Assembly: GCF_014489115.1 (NCBI RefSeq) | Contig: NZ_JACTAH010000001.1 | Location: 1,488,001 to 1,552,000, forward strand | Origin: Thauera sedimentorum | Lineage (GTDB): Bacteria; Pseudomonadota; Gammaproteobacteria; Burkholderiales; Rhodocyclaceae | Length of the DNA: 64,000 bases | Reading direction: 5' to 3' | Shown here: piece after piece, positions 39,487-51,440 of the stretch | How the letters are laid out: each line of letters begins with the position of its first letter | How positions within the stretch are numbered: position 1 is the stretch's first letter | Position numbers and translations under genes: made by a program | The notes under the pieces: generated by a model | Told to the model about the DNA's origin: nothing | What the model saw: only the letters and a program-made list of their open reading frames with translations | Databases searched by the model: none

Positions 39487-40011
39487 TTATCTCGGACTAG
39501 CTGAAACGGCGGGAGCGTAACCCGCCGAATGTGAAATCGAGGTTACAGGTGTGCCGGCGGGGTGCCTGCTCAACATGAGAGCCTCGCTCGTTCCGCCGTT
39601 TCCCAGTTCAACCCGATCCGCATGGATGGCGAGGACCTCCAGACCGGAAGGCAGTCGGTCACCGACCAGGAAGGGTCGCGCAGCGTCGCCGCGCTGCTGT
39701 ATCAAGGCGAACGCAGTACCACCGGCAAAGCCGGTGGCGACACCGACCAGCTGCAAACCCGCAAAGCCTCCCCCCGCTTGCGCGACGGGTACCGCAGAAC
39801 CGGCCACCGAGCGCATAGGTTCTGCATCCGCCAATCTCTGCGCTGCGATTCGCGGATCCGTCAGGCTGTCCGGCAGCGCGACGAGCGGCTCGGGGGTCAG
39901 GTAACGGACAAGCAACTCGGCACAAACAGCAACGAGAAGCAGCAGCGAAAGCCCCCACGCAAGCAGCGGCAGAAACCTTGCAGACTGTTCGGTCAATCGA
40001 CGCATCTTCAT
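39487..40011 (-). CDS. gspC: Type II secretion system protein C (GspC)
   Basis: A protein of about 174 residues with a transmembrane helix ([26 protein letters not shown], about 11-36) and a homology-region domain ([58 protein letters not shown]). There is no C-terminal PDZ, so it is the short GspC form. It links the inner platform to GspD. It is the first gene of the operon. The ATG at 40011 is preferred over a TTG at 40035. Confidence 0.88.
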   Translation of the reverse strand: MKMRRLTEQSARFLPLLAWGLSLLLLVAVCAELLVRYLTPEPLVALPDSLTDPRIAAQRLADAEPMRSVAGSAVPVAQAGGGFAGLQLVGVATGFAGGTAFALIQQRGDAARPFLVGDRLPSGLEVLAIHADRVELGNGGTSEALMLSRHPAGTPVTSISHSAGYAPAVSASPR

Positions 40012-40050
40012 CCAGCGGATCGGGGCGCGGCGCAATGCAAAGTGCGCATG

Positions 40051-40079
40051 GTACTACTGAACCTCGTCGCAGCCGACAA
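40051..40079 (-). promoter_or_regulatory. Candidate promoter of the gsp operon
   Basis: On the minus strand TTGTCG (40079-40074) and TAGTAC (40056-40051) are 17 bases apart, about 40 bases before the gspC start. The -35 is fair and the -10 weak. Low-confidence assignment. Confidence 0.25.
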
Positions 40080-40180
40080 CAAAAACCGCTCCTGCCCAGC
40101 AGGCTGCGCTGCCATCTTCGACGATTCCATCGTCCTCGGCCTTGCAGCAGCCGCAGTCGGAATGCTATCGTCCGCCCGTC

Positions 40181-40360
40181 GCGCGGGAGAGAACTCCCTT
40201 TGAGTCGCCGAAGGCGTAACCCCCCGGAACCGCTCAGGCAAAAGGACCGCGCACGGCAATTCAAGTCTGGAGAGCGATGCGGGCGCAAGCTGCGCCGGCG
40301 CATCCACCGAAGGGGCACCCGGCGCCATCCGCCGGAATCTCTCAGGTACAAGGGACAGAT
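40181..40360 (+). ncRNA. Tandem glycine riboswitch (two aptamers)
   Basis: Aptamer 1 spans 40181-40252: P1 GCGCGG/CCGCGC, GGGAGAG, GCCGAAGG, and CGCTCAGGCAAAAGGAC. Aptamer 2 spans 40265-40360: P1 TCTG/CAGA, GGAGAG, CACCGAAGGGG, and TCTCAGGTACAAGGGACAG. Both carry the conserved CTCAGG-x-A-x-AAGGAC-type core and the CCGAAGG junction. The 12-base linker (40253-40264) is typical of cooperative tandem switches. It lies directly upstream of gcvT, which it is expected to switch on when glycine is high. Confidence 0.93.
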
Positions 40361-40400
40361 GGGGCGATGCAGGCCAGGCGGCCGGTCTCGCCCCATTTTT
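40359..40400 (+). terminator. Riboswitch expression platform: intrinsic terminator before gcvT
   Basis: ATGGGGCGA (40359-40367) pairs perfectly with TCGCCCCAT (40388-40396), followed by a T-run to 40400. The loop contains an inner GGCC-AGGC-GGCC hairpin. The left arm starts at A40359, the base that closes P1 of aptamer 2. Glycine-stabilised P1 therefore competes with the terminator base, consistent with an ON switch. GGAG at 40413-40416 is the gcvT ribosome site. Confidence 0.75.
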
Positions 40401-40424
40401 CGTCCACCTGCCGGAGCCCCACCG

Positions 40425-41528
40425 ATGAGCAACGCCCAGACCACCCCCGCCAAGCGCACCGCGCTGTATCCCGCCCACCTCGCCGCCGGCGCCCGCATGG
40501 TGGACTTCGCCGGCTGGGACATGCCGGTCAACTACGGCTCGCAGATCGAGGAACACCACGCGGTGCGCCGCGACGCCGGCATGTTCGACGTTTCCCACAT
40601 GCTCGGCCTGGACCTGACAGGCGCCGGGGCCACCGATTTCCTGCGCGGCCTGCTGGCCAATGACGTGGCGCGCCTGAAGACGCCTGGCAAGGCGCTCTAC
40701 AGCTGCATGCTCGATGAGACCGGCGGCGTCATCGACGACCTCATCGTCTACCGCATGTCGGAGGCCGAGTATCGCGTCGTGGTCAATGCCGGCACCGCGG
40801 ACAAGGACGTGGCCTGGATGCGCAAGCGCATCGCCGCCACCGGCGCCAACGTCACCCTGGACGCCCGCCGCGACCTGGCCATGATCGCAGTGCAGGGCCC
40901 CAACGCGCTGGCGCGCGCCGCGCAGGCGATTCCCGAACTCAACACCGCCAACGGCATTCCCGCCCCCTTCTCCGCAGTGCGCCTGGGCGACCTCTTCGTC
41001 GGCCGCACCGGCTACACCGGCGAAGACGGTTTCGAAGTCGCAGTCCCGGCCGGACGCGCCGTCGCCCTGTGGGATGCGCTGGCCGCCGCCGGGGTGCGCC
41101 CCTGCGGCCTGGGCGCGCGCGACACCCTGCGCCTGGAGGCGGGCATGAACCTCTACGGCCAGGACATGGACGAAACCGTCTGCCCGCTGGATGCCGGACT
41201 GGCGTGGACCATAGACCTGCGCGACGAAACGCGCGACTTCGTCGGCCGGGCAGCCCTGGAGGCCCACGGCGAGCGCAAGGCCTTCCTCGGCCTGATCCTG
41301 GAAGACCGCGGCGTGCTGCGCGCCCACATGAAGGTCGCCACCGCCCGCGGCGAGGGCGAGACCACCAGCGGCAGCTTCTCGCCCACGCTGGAGAAATCCA
41401 TCGCCTTCGCCCGCCTGCCGGCCGGCACCGAGCCCGGCGAAGAGGTGCAGGTCGAGGTGCGCGGCAAGGCGCTGGCCGCCCGCACCGTGAAACTGCCCTT
41501 CGTGCGCAACGGCAAGGCGCTGGTCTGA
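40425..41528 (+). CDS. gcvT: Glycine cleavage system aminomethyltransferase (T protein)
   Basis: A 367-residue tetrahydrofolate-dependent aminomethyltransferase. It takes the aminomethyl group from lipoyl-GcvH, releasing NH3 and making methylene-THF. Family blocks are [63 protein letters not shown] (catalytic Asp), [25 protein letters not shown] and [23 protein letters not shown]. It is the first gene of gcvTHP, under the glycine riboswitch. Confidence 0.97.
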   Translation: MSNAQTTPAKRTALYPAHLAAGARMVDFAGWDMPVNYGSQIEEHHAVRRDAGMFDVSHMLGLDLTGAGATDFLRGLLANDVARLKTPGKALYSCMLDETGGVIDDLIVYRMSEAEYRVVVNAGTADKDVAWMRKRIAATGANVTLDARRDLAMIAVQGPNALARAAQAIPELNTANGIPAPFSAVRLGDLFVGRTGYTGEDGFEVAVPAGRAVALWDALAAAGVRPCGLGARDTLRLEAGMNLYGQDMDETVCPLDAGLAWTIDLRDETRDFVGRAALEAHGERKAFLGLILEDRGVLRAHMKVATARGEGETTSGSFSPTLEKSIAFARLPAGTEPGEEVQVEVRGKALAARTVKLPFVRNGKALV

Positions 41529-41588
41529 GCGCCGCCCGCGGAATTCCCTTTACACCCGATCGCCCACTTACACGAACCGGAGCCCCTC

Positions 41589-41969
41589 ATGAGCAACATT
41601 CCCGCCGACCTCAAGTACACCTCGTCCCACGAATGGATCCGCGTCGAAGCCGACGGCACGCTGACCATCGGCGTCACCGACCATGCCCAGGAAGCGCTGG
41701 GCGACGTGGTCTTCCTGGAACTGCCGGAAGCCGGCCGTACCGTCGCTGCCGGTGAGGCCTGCGCGGTGATCGAATCGGTCAAGGCCGCCTCCGACATCTA
41801 CGCCCCGGTCGCCGGCGAGATCGTCGAGTCCAACCAGGCCGCGGTGGATGCGCCCGAGAGCGTGAACGCCGACGCCTACGGCAACTGGCTGTTCAAGCTG
41901 CGCCCGGCCGCCGGCGCCGACCTCGGTGGCCTGCTCGACGCCGCCGGCTACGCCGACGCGATCGCCTGA
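41589..41969 (+). CDS. gcvH: Glycine cleavage system H protein
   Basis: A 126-residue lipoyl carrier. The lipoylated Lys65 lies in [19 protein letters not shown]. The rest is typical: [40 protein letters not shown] and [15 protein letters not shown]. It shuttles the aminomethyl group between GcvP and GcvT. It starts 60 bases after gcvT. Confidence 0.97.
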   Translation: MSNIPADLKYTSSHEWIRVEADGTLTIGVTDHAQEALGDVVFLELPEAGRTVAAGEACAVIESVKAASDIYAPVAGEIVESNQAAVDAPESVNADAYGNWLFKLRPAAGADLGGLLDAAGYADAIA

Positions 41970-42050
41970 GCGCCGACGCCTGACGCCCGACCGACGCCGC
42001 CTGCGGGCGGCGTCACACCTTTTCCCGACCCCACGGCCCGGACCACGACC

Positions 42051-44945
<2,895 letters not shown>

Positions 44946-44977
44946 AGCAGGCCCACAGGCATCGCGGGCTATCTGAT

Positions 44978-45006
44978 ACGGGCCGACCCGCACACGGTCG
45001 GCCCGT
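44978..45006 (+). terminator. Terminator-like hairpin after gcvP
   Basis: A perfect 11-bp stem ACGGGCCGACC (44978-44988) and GGTCGGCCCGT (44996-45006) with a 7-base loop, 32 bases after the gcvP stop. It is followed by GTTGCG, not a T-run, so termination may be weak or factor-assisted. Confidence 0.55.
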
Positions 45007-45101
45007 GTTGCGTAAACCGCGCGCTGCTCGCGGCACCGCAGACAGCGCCTGAGCTAGAATCCGCGCGCGAATCTCTCCCTCCTGACGCGGGCTCCTTTCC
45101 G

Positions 45102-46709
45102 ATGCGCCGATTGTTCGACACCCCGCCCGCGCGCTGGCGCGCGCTGCTCGCCCTCAACTTCGCCGCACTTGCCGGCCTGCTCGCCCTGATCGTGTGGCAG
45201 AGTCGCCCGGTGGCCATGCACGACCTGCATCTGGCCGAGGGCGAGAAGCTGCAGTGCGTGTCCTACGCGCCCTTCCATCTGCCCGGCCAGACGCCCTTCG
45301 ACCCGGACATCCACATTCCGCGCGAGCAGATCGCCGCCGACCTCGCCGCGCTGGCGAAGATCACCGAATGCGTGCGCCTGTATTCGGTAGACCAGGGTCT
45401 GGCCGCGGTTCCTGCGGTCGCCCGCGAACTGGGCCTGAAGGTGCTGCTGGGCGCCTGGATCGGCCATGACAAGGCCAGGAACGCGGTCGAACTCGACAAC
45501 GCAATCCGCCTCGCCAACGAACACCCCGACGTGGTGAGCATGCTGATCGTGGGCAACGAGGTGCTGCTGCGCCGTGAGCGCACGCCCGACGAGATGCGCG
45601 AACTGATCGCCTATGCCCAGGCGCGCACCGAAGTGCCGGTGACCTACGCCGACGTCTGGGAGTTCTGGCTGCAGAACCGCGAGCTGGCCGCCGGGGTGGA
45701 CCGGGTCACGGTACACATCCTGCCCTTCTGGGAAGACGAGCCGGTACACATCGAGCATGCGGTGGAGCACGTCGGCCGCGTGCTGGAGGAAGTCAGCGCG
45801 GTGTTCGACAAGCCGGTGATGATCGGCGAGACCGGCTGGCCGAGCGCCGGCCGCCAGCGCGAGGAGTCCCTGCCCTCGCGGGTGAACCAGGCGCGCTACG
45901 TGCGCGAGTTCGTGCATCGCGCGCACGAGGAAGGCTGGCACTACAACCTGATCGAGGCCATCGACCAGCCCTGGAAGCGCGCGCTGGAGGGCACGGTGGG
46001 CGGCCACTGGGGCATGCTCGACGCCGAACTCGGCGCCAAGTTTCCGCTCGCCGGCCCGGTGGCCGAACGTGAAGACCTGCGCGCACCGCTCGCCGGCATG
46101 CTGGCCGGCGCCCTGCTCTGCCTGTGGCTGGCGCGCGGCATGCGTGCCGGCGCGCTGCACCGTGCCGCGGCAATCAGCGGCGGCGCGGTAGGCGGACTGG
46201 TCAGCTCGCTCCACCTGGAGCACGCCCTGCTCGCCTACCGCAGTCCGCTGGAATGGGGCGTGCTGGGCGTGGTGGCGCTCGCGGGTGCGCTGCTTCCGCT
46301 TACCCTTGCGCGCTGGCGGGCCGACACCCGGGTGCCGGCGGCCGCCCGCGCGTGGCGCGACATCCGCTCGGCAGCGGGCAGGGGGGATGCCGGTCCGTTG
46401 CTTGGCCTGCTGCGCGGCGTGCTGCTGTTCGCCGCAGCGGTGGCCGCCCTGCTGCTGGCGGTCGATCCGCGCTATCGCGACTTTCCGCTGGCGCTCTACC
46501 TGCTGCCGGCGCTGTATGTCGGCTTGTTCGCCTGGACCGGCGCAGACAACGGCAACGAGGAACGCCTCTGCGCTGCGGTGATCGTGCTGGCCTGCATCGC
46601 GCGCTGGTCAAGCGAGCCGGCCAACCCCCAGGCCATCGCCTGGCTTGCTACCGGACTCGCGCTCGGTCTGCCCGCGCTCGTCGTCCGCGCTGCGCCCCAG
46701 CGCCAGTAG
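45102..46709 (+). CDS. GH17 beta-1,3-glucan hydrolase/transglycosylase with membrane tail
   Basis: A 535-residue protein: membrane anchor at about 13-32, a GH17 domain (about 50-310), then six or so C-terminal membrane helices (about 325-530). The acid/base Glu153 is in LIVGNEVLLRRE and the nucleophile Glu243 in MIGETGWPSAG, so both catalytic residues are present. Bacterial GH17 domains of this kind act as non-Leloir beta-glucanosyltransferases on (beta1,3)-glucan chains. The arrangement suggests remodelling of a glucan made by the GT2 protein encoded 600 bases downstream. A TAGAAT at 45055-45060 could be its -10. Confidence 0.85.
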   Translation: MRRLFDTPPARWRALLALNFAALAGLLALIVWQSRPVAMHDLHLAEGEKLQCVSYAPFHLPGQTPFDPDIHIPREQIAADLAALAKITECVRLYSVDQGLAAVPAVARELGLKVLLGAWIGHDKARNAVELDNAIRLANEHPDVVSMLIVGNEVLLRRERTPDEMRELIAYAQARTEVPVTYADVWEFWLQNRELAAGVDRVTVHILPFWEDEPVHIEHAVEHVGRVLEEVSAVFDKPVMIGETGWPSAGRQREESLPSRVNQARYVREFVHRAHEEGWHYNLIEAIDQPWKRALEGTVGGHWGMLDAELGAKFPLAGPVAEREDLRAPLAGMLAGALLCLWLARGMRAGALHRAAAISGGAVGGLVSSLHLEHALLAYRSPLEWGVLGVVALAGALLPLTLARWRADTRVPAAARAWRDIRSAAGRGDAGPLLGLLRGVLLFAAAVAALLLAVDPRYRDFPLALYLLPALYVGLFAWTGADNGNEERLCAAVIVLACIARWSSEPANPQAIAWLATGLALGLPALVVRAAPQRQ

Positions 46710-47096
46710 GCTCAACATCGCCCCCACTGCGGCCGGGTCGAAGCTGTACAGCACCAGTCCGGCCATGCCGCACAACCAACCGATCCAGGCTGCCGCGCGT
46801 CGTCCTGTAACAAAACCCAAGGCACCGAAACCCAACGCCACCCAGCCCAGGCGCTGGTCCACGAAGGCTTGCACCAGCACCCATTTCAACCCGCACAAGC
46901 CGCCCAGGCCTTCGGCCACACTACCGCCGCAGTCACGCGGCAACAGGCCCGCCTCCAGCATTCCGTAACGCAAACCCAGGGACGCGCCCGGCACCGCAAG
47001 GCTCGCCACAACGAATGCTGCGCCACCGCATTTCTGCAAAATGTTTCGTCTCACCCTGCTTTTTTCCTTACGAATCAGACCTGCATCGAACGGCAT
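46608..47096 (-). CDS. Small four-helix membrane protein, function unknown
   Basis: A 162-residue protein with hydrophobic segments at about 24-42, 70-85, 88-102 and 108-125 and no recognised family. Its distribution of hydrophobic and charged residues looks coding. It has an ATG start and lies between the two GH17 genes, on the opposite strand. Its last 102 bases overlap the 3' end of the first GH17 gene antisense. The gene may end earlier or the overlap may be real. I do not assign a function. Confidence 0.5.
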   Translation of the reverse strand: MPFDAGLIRKEKSRVRRNILQKCGGAAFVVASLAVPGASLGLRYGMLEAGLLPRDCGGSVAEGLGGLCGLKWVLVQAFVDQRLGWVALGFGALGFVTGRRAAAWIGWLCGMAGLVLYSFDPAAVGAMLSLLALGRSADDERGQTERESGSKPGDGLGVGRLA

Positions 47097-47311
47097 ACTT
47101 CCTGTTGCAAAACCAGCCGCAAAATCACTCCCAAACCCTTGAATTCAGGCGTAGACTCCGCTCCGCCGATACTGGACCTCAGCCCGCGCGCATTCTTGCA
47201 CAAAGTCTCCACGCAAGGATGTTGCAGCGCGAAACGTCCCAGGCCGGCACGACGCCCACAAGGCATTGCGTACCGCAACCGGTACAACCCTGGTGACAGA
47301 CAGAGGACTAG

Positions 47312-49954
47312 ATGAAACAGACCGCATCGCTGATCTACCGACTGGTGGTCGCGTCTGCGATTGCTGCCCTGGTGGCCTATGCGCAGTACGGCCTGTGGCA
47401 GCATTTCAACCGCGGCGCCGAGCTCATCGGTACCGCGCAGAGCATCAAGGGTTTTGCCTACACCGGCTTCCAGCGCGACCAGAGCCCGCTGACCGCCACC
47501 TACCCCACCACCGAGCAGGTCGGCGCCGACATGGACCTGCTGGCCACCTCGGCCGACGCCATCCGCACCTATAGCGTGCGCGACATTCCCGCGCAGCTCA
47601 CCGAAGCCGGCAAACGCGACCTGCTGGTCACCGCCGGCGCCTGGATCTCGCCGGACGAGGCGGAGAACAAGGCCGAGGTCGACGCCCTGATCGACGCCGC
47701 GCGCAAGATGCGCCACATCGAGCGCGTCATCGTCGGCAACGAAGTCCTGCTGCGCGGCGACCTGGAACTCGACCAGCTGATCGTCCACCTCGACCGCACC
47801 CGCAAGGCGCTTAAGAAGCCGGTTTCCACCGCCGAACCCTGGCACGTGTGGCTGAAGAACCCCGAGCTGGTCCGCCATGTGGACTACATCGCGGTGCACC
47901 TGCTGCCCTATCACGAAGGCATCCCGGTCGAATCCGCGCTCGACTACGCGCTGATGCGCTACGACGAACTGGCGCGCACCTTCCCCAACAAGCGCATCGT
48001 GGTCGGCGAAATCGGCTGGCCCAGCCGCGGCCCGACGCTGAAGAGCTTCGATGGCGCCACCGAGGCGGTGGCCTCGGCCGAGAACCAGGCGCGCTTCATC
48101 CGCGAACTGCTTGCCCACCCGCGCACCCCGCGCCTGGACTACTACCTGATGGAAGCCATCGACCAGCCCTGGAAGGTCGAGGTGGAAGGCTGGGCGGGCG
48201 CCTACTGGGGCCTGTACAACGCCGACCGCCAGCAGAAGTACGCACTCGAAGGCGTGGTGGTGCGCGACCCGCACTGGCAGAAGAAGGCCAGCACCGCCGC
48301 CGCGCTGGCGCTGCTGCCGATGCTGCTGATGGCCTTCTTCCTCGCCGACTGGAACGTCTTCGGCCGCGTCTTCCTCGCCGGCCTGATCCAGGCCTGCGTG
48401 TCGACGCTGATCATCGGCATCAACGTGCCGGTGGACTACTACCTCAACCAGCGCGACCTGGTCGGGCTCACCTTGCTGATCGCCGCCACCGTGCTCACCG
48501 CCGCGGTGCTGCTGTCGCACGGCTTCGAGTTCGGCGAGGTGCTGTTCAAGCGCCGCTGGCAGCGCCGCTTCATGCCGCTGCCGCCGCACGCGCCGGAGAA
48601 CCAGCCCTTCGTCTCCATCCACCTGGCCTGCCACAACGAGCCGCCCGAGATGGTGATCGCCACCATCGACAGCCTGGCCAAGCTCAACTACGCCAACTTC
48701 GAAGTCCTGATCCTGGACAACAACACCAAGGACGAGGCCAAGTGGAAGCCGCTGGAAGTGCGCTGCGCCGAGCTCGGCCCGCGCTTCCGCTTCTTCCACC
48801 TGATGGACTGGCCAGGTTTCAAGGCCGGCGCGCTGAACTACGGCCTGCAGGTCACCGATCCGCGTGCCGAGGTGGTCGGCGTGGTCGATGCCGACTATGT
48901 GGTCGACCCGGACTGGCTTGCCGGCCTGATCCCGCACTTCGACAAGCCGGACGTCGCCGTGGTGCAGGCCCCGCAGGCCCACCGCGACTGGGAGACCCAG
49001 CCTTTCCGCCGCATGTGCAACTGGGAGTTCGACGGCTTCTTCCGCATCGGCATGCACCACCGCAACGAGCGCAACGCGCTGATCCAGCACGGCACCATGA
49101 CCCTGGTGCGCCGCCTGGCGCTCGAAGAAGTCGGCGGCTGGTCCGAGTGGTGCATCTGCGAAGACACCGAACTCGGCCTGCGCCTGATCGAGAAGGGCTA
49201 CGACACCCGCTACGTGGACCACATCTACGGCCGCGGCCTCACGCCCTCGGACTTCGCCGCGATCAAGAGCCAGCGCTTCCGCTGGGCCTTCGGCGCGATG
49301 CAGATCCTCAAGCACCACGTGCCGCAGATGGTCGGACGCAGCCGGCTCAACCTCGCACAGCGCTACCACTTCCTGACCGGCTGGTTTGCCTGGCTGGGCG
49401 ATGCGCTGCAGCTGGTGTTCGCCTTTGCCAGCCTGGCGTGGACCCTGGGCATCCTGCTGTTCCCCAAGGCCTTCGGCCTGCCGGTCACCGCGCTGGCGCT
49501 GCCGGTGCTGGCCTTCATGATCTTCAAGGCGGCGCTGGGCCCCATCCTCTACCGGCGCACCATGGCGTGCCCGTGGCGCGACATCCTGGGTGCCTCCATC
49601 CTCTCGGTAGGTTTGGCGCACGCGATCGCCCGCGGCGTGTTCGCCGGCCTGTGGAAGAAGCACGGCACCTTCGTGGTCACCCCCAAGGGCTGGAAGGCCA
49701 AGGGTGCGCTGGCCTTCTTCGGCCCGATCCGCGAGGAACTCGGCCTGCTCGGCGCCCTGCTGCTGGGCATCGCCGCCATGCTGTCGATGCACGGTCTGGA
49801 CCAGATCGAGACCCGTCTGTGGGTAGGCATCCTGGCATTGCAGTGCATTCCCTACGTCGCCTCGATCGCCTGCCAGGTGGCGGCCTACATGCCGGAGCGC
49901 AGCGCCCCGCAGGCCAAGACGGAAGCCAAGGGCGCCCCCGCGCTGCAGGGCTGA
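47312..49954 (+). CDS. GH17-GT2 fusion: processive beta-glucan synthase with glycosyl hydrolase domain (NdvB-like)
   Basis: An 880-residue membrane protein. An N-terminal anchor (about 7-25) leads into a GH17 domain with Glu144 (IVGNEVLLRGD) and Glu233 (VVGEIGWPSRG). Helices at about 328-402 precede a GT2 domain (about 430-680) with DAD (526-528), CEDTELG (Glu617-Asp618) and QRFRW (654-658), the D, DxD, ED, QxxRW set of processive synthases. Helices follow to about 865. The layout resembles bacterial beta-1,3/1,6-glucan synthases such as NdvB/NdvC relatives. It likely extends and edits a periplasmic or surface beta-glucan from UDP-glucose. AGAGGA precedes the ATG by five bases. Confidence 0.88.
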   Translation: MKQTASLIYRLVVASAIAALVAYAQYGLWQHFNRGAELIGTAQSIKGFAYTGFQRDQSPLTATYPTTEQVGADMDLLATSADAIRTYSVRDIPAQLTEAGKRDLLVTAGAWISPDEAENKAEVDALIDAARKMRHIERVIVGNEVLLRGDLELDQLIVHLDRTRKALKKPVSTAEPWHVWLKNPELVRHVDYIAVHLLPYHEGIPVESALDYALMRYDELARTFPNKRIVVGEIGWPSRGPTLKSFDGATEAVASAENQARFIRELLAHPRTPRLDYYLMEAIDQPWKVEVEGWAGAYWGLYNADRQQKYALEGVVVRDPHWQKKASTAAALALLPMLLMAFFLADWNVFGRVFLAGLIQACVSTLIIGINVPVDYYLNQRDLVGLTLLIAATVLTAAVLLSHGFEFGEVLFKRRWQRRFMPLPPHAPENQPFVSIHLACHNEPPEMVIATIDSLAKLNYANFEVLILDNNTKDEAKWKPLEVRCAELGPRFRFFHLMDWPGFKAGALNYGLQVTDPRAEVVGVVDADYVVDPDWLAGLIPHFDKPDVAVVQAPQAHRDWETQPFRRMCNWEFDGFFRIGMHHRNERNALIQHGTMTLVRRLALEEVGGWSEWCICEDTELGLRLIEKGYDTRYVDHIYGRGLTPSDFAAIKSQRFRWAFGAMQILKHHVPQMVGRSRLNLAQRYHFLTGWFAWLGDALQLVFAFASLAWTLGILLFPKAFGLPVTALALPVLAFMIFKAALGPILYRRTMACPWRDILGASILSVGLAHAIARGVFAGLWKKHGTFVVTPKGWKAKGALAFFGPIREELGLLGALLLGIAAMLSMHGLDQIETRLWVGILALQCIPYVASIACQVAAYMPERSAPQAKTEAKGAPALQG

Positions 49955-49975
49955 GCGACCGCCGGCAGGCGGTGT

Positions 49976-50047
49976 GTAGGAGCGGCCTTGGCCGCGATGG
50001 GGCCATCGAGGAAACCACCGCCGCATCGCGGCCAAGGCCGCTCCTAC
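49976..50047. repeat. REP-like palindrome, copy 4 (72 bp)
   Basis: GTAGGAGCGGCCTTGGCCGC followed by GAT, a 26-base middle, and ATCGCGGCCAAGGCCGCTCC followed by TAC. It has the same length and order as copy 1 and fills the gap between the convergent GH17-GT2 and DASS transporter genes. Confidence 0.92.
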
Positions 50048-50083
50048 AGGTCCGGTGACGTAACCCGGAGGCAGGCCAGGCGG

Positions 50084-51421
50084 TCAATCCAGCCACAGGG
50101 CCAGCGCCGCAGCCGCCACCAGCACCGGGAAGGCGGCCGCAGTCAGCCCCAGGCCGCCCTTGATCATCGCGCGTTGCGGCACCCTGCCGCTGCCGAAGAT
50201 GATCGCGTTGGGAGGTGTGGCCACCGGCAGCAGGAAGGCGCAGGAGGTGGCCACCGCCACCAGCACTGCCAGCGGCACGGCGTCGATCTGCGGGGCCATG
50301 CCGACGAACAGCGGGATCAGCAGCGCCGCGCTGGCGGTGTTGCTGGTGAACTCGGTCAGCGCCATCGCGAACAGCACCATCAGTGCCAGGCTCACCAATA
50401 CCGGAAGCGCGGCCATCGGCTCGCCCAGTTGCAGCGCCAGCCATTCGCCCGCCCCGCTGTCGCCCAGCGCGCGGCTCAGCGTGAGGCCGCCGCCGAACAG
50501 CAGCAGCACGCCCCAGTCGGCGCTGCGCTCGATGTCCTTCCAGCTCGCCAGGTGCAGGGTATGCAGCAGCACCAGCGCCAGCAGCGCCACCGCCGCATCG
50601 TAGCCGCGGGTGAGCCCGATCGCCTTGCCGAGCGGCGCGCCGAACACCCACAGCAGCACGGTGAGCAGAAACACCAGCCCCATCGCCAGATGGGCTCCGT
50701 TCCAGCTCACCGCCACATCCGGCGGGCAGACCTCGACGTCCAGCGTCGGGCGCAGGGTGTAGCGCAGCGCCAGTTCCATCAGCGGCATCAGCACCAGTAC
50801 CAACGGCAAGCCCCAGAGCATCCACTGCGCGAAGCTCAGACCGACATTGGACGCTGCAATCGCGTTCGGCGGGCTGCCCACCAGGGTGCCGATGCCGCCG
50901 ATGTTGGCGGAGAAGGCCACGCCTAGCAGCACGTAGGCCCAGGTGCGGCGGTTGCGCTCGAAATCCAGCGGCGACAGCAGGCCGAGCGCCAAGGGCAGCA
51001 TCATCGCCGCGGTGGCGGTGTTGCTGATCCACATCGACAGCCCGGCGGTGAGCCAGAACAGCCAGCGCGCCGCGCGGTCCAGGCGATCGCCGGCGCGGCG
51101 GATCACCCAGGCCGCCACCCACTGGTCCAGCCCCTGGCGCTGCAGGCCGGCGGCCAGCGCGAAGCCGCCGAGGAACAGGAAAATGATCGGATCGGCAAAC
51201 TGGCGCACCGCCTCGTCGAAGCTGAAGATACCCAGCGCGGTGGCGAGCAGGGGCACCAGCAGCGCGGTGACGCTGACATGCAGGGCCTCGCTGATCCACA
51301 GCCAGGCGATGGTGGCCAGCAGCGCGAGTCCGGCGCCGGGCGCGCCGAGTTGCCCGCCGAGCCAGCGCTCCAGGCCGATGAACAGGGCGGCGGCAACCGC
51401 CAGATTGATGATGCGCAACAC
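50084..51421 (-). CDS. DASS/SLC13-type anion:sodium (or dicarboxylate) transporter
   Basis: A 445-residue permease with about 11-12 membrane helices. The paired SNT motifs are visible, WISNTATAAMMLPLALG near 130 and FTSNTASAALLIPLF near 357, as are the repeats SPPNAIAASN and TPPNAIIFGSG that form the substrate sites. The family imports dicarboxylates, citrate, sulfate or phosphate with sodium. Substrate cannot be set from sequence. The start is a GTG at 51421 with AGAGGGG ten bases before it. It lies 19 bases after the LysR gene and may be cotranscribed with it. Confidence 0.88.
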   Translation of the reverse strand: MLRIINLAVAAALFIGLERWLGGQLGAPGAGLALLATIAWLWISEALHVSVTALLVPLLATALGIFSFDEAVRQFADPIIFLFLGGFALAAGLQRQGLDQWVAAWVIRRAGDRLDRAARWLFWLTAGLSMWISNTATAAMMLPLALGLLSPLDFERNRRTWAYVLLGVAFSANIGGIGTLVGSPPNAIAASNVGLSFAQWMLWGLPLVLVLMPLMELALRYTLRPTLDVEVCPPDVAVSWNGAHLAMGLVFLLTVLLWVFGAPLGKAIGLTRGYDAAVALLALVLLHTLHLASWKDIERSADWGVLLLFGGGLTLSRALGDSGAGEWLALQLGEPMAALPVLVSLALMVLFAMALTEFTSNTASAALLIPLFVGMAPQIDAVPLAVLVAVATSCAFLLPVATPPNAIIFGSGRVPQRAMIKGGLGLTAAAFPVLVAAAALALWLD

Positions 51422-51440
51422 GCTCGTGTTTCCCCTCTTG

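Noticed and set aside
47075..50035. Long minus-strand open frame opposite the GH17-GT2 gene
   Set aside because: Composition is that of antisense high-GC coding; the plus-strand protein has a full set of catalytic motifs.
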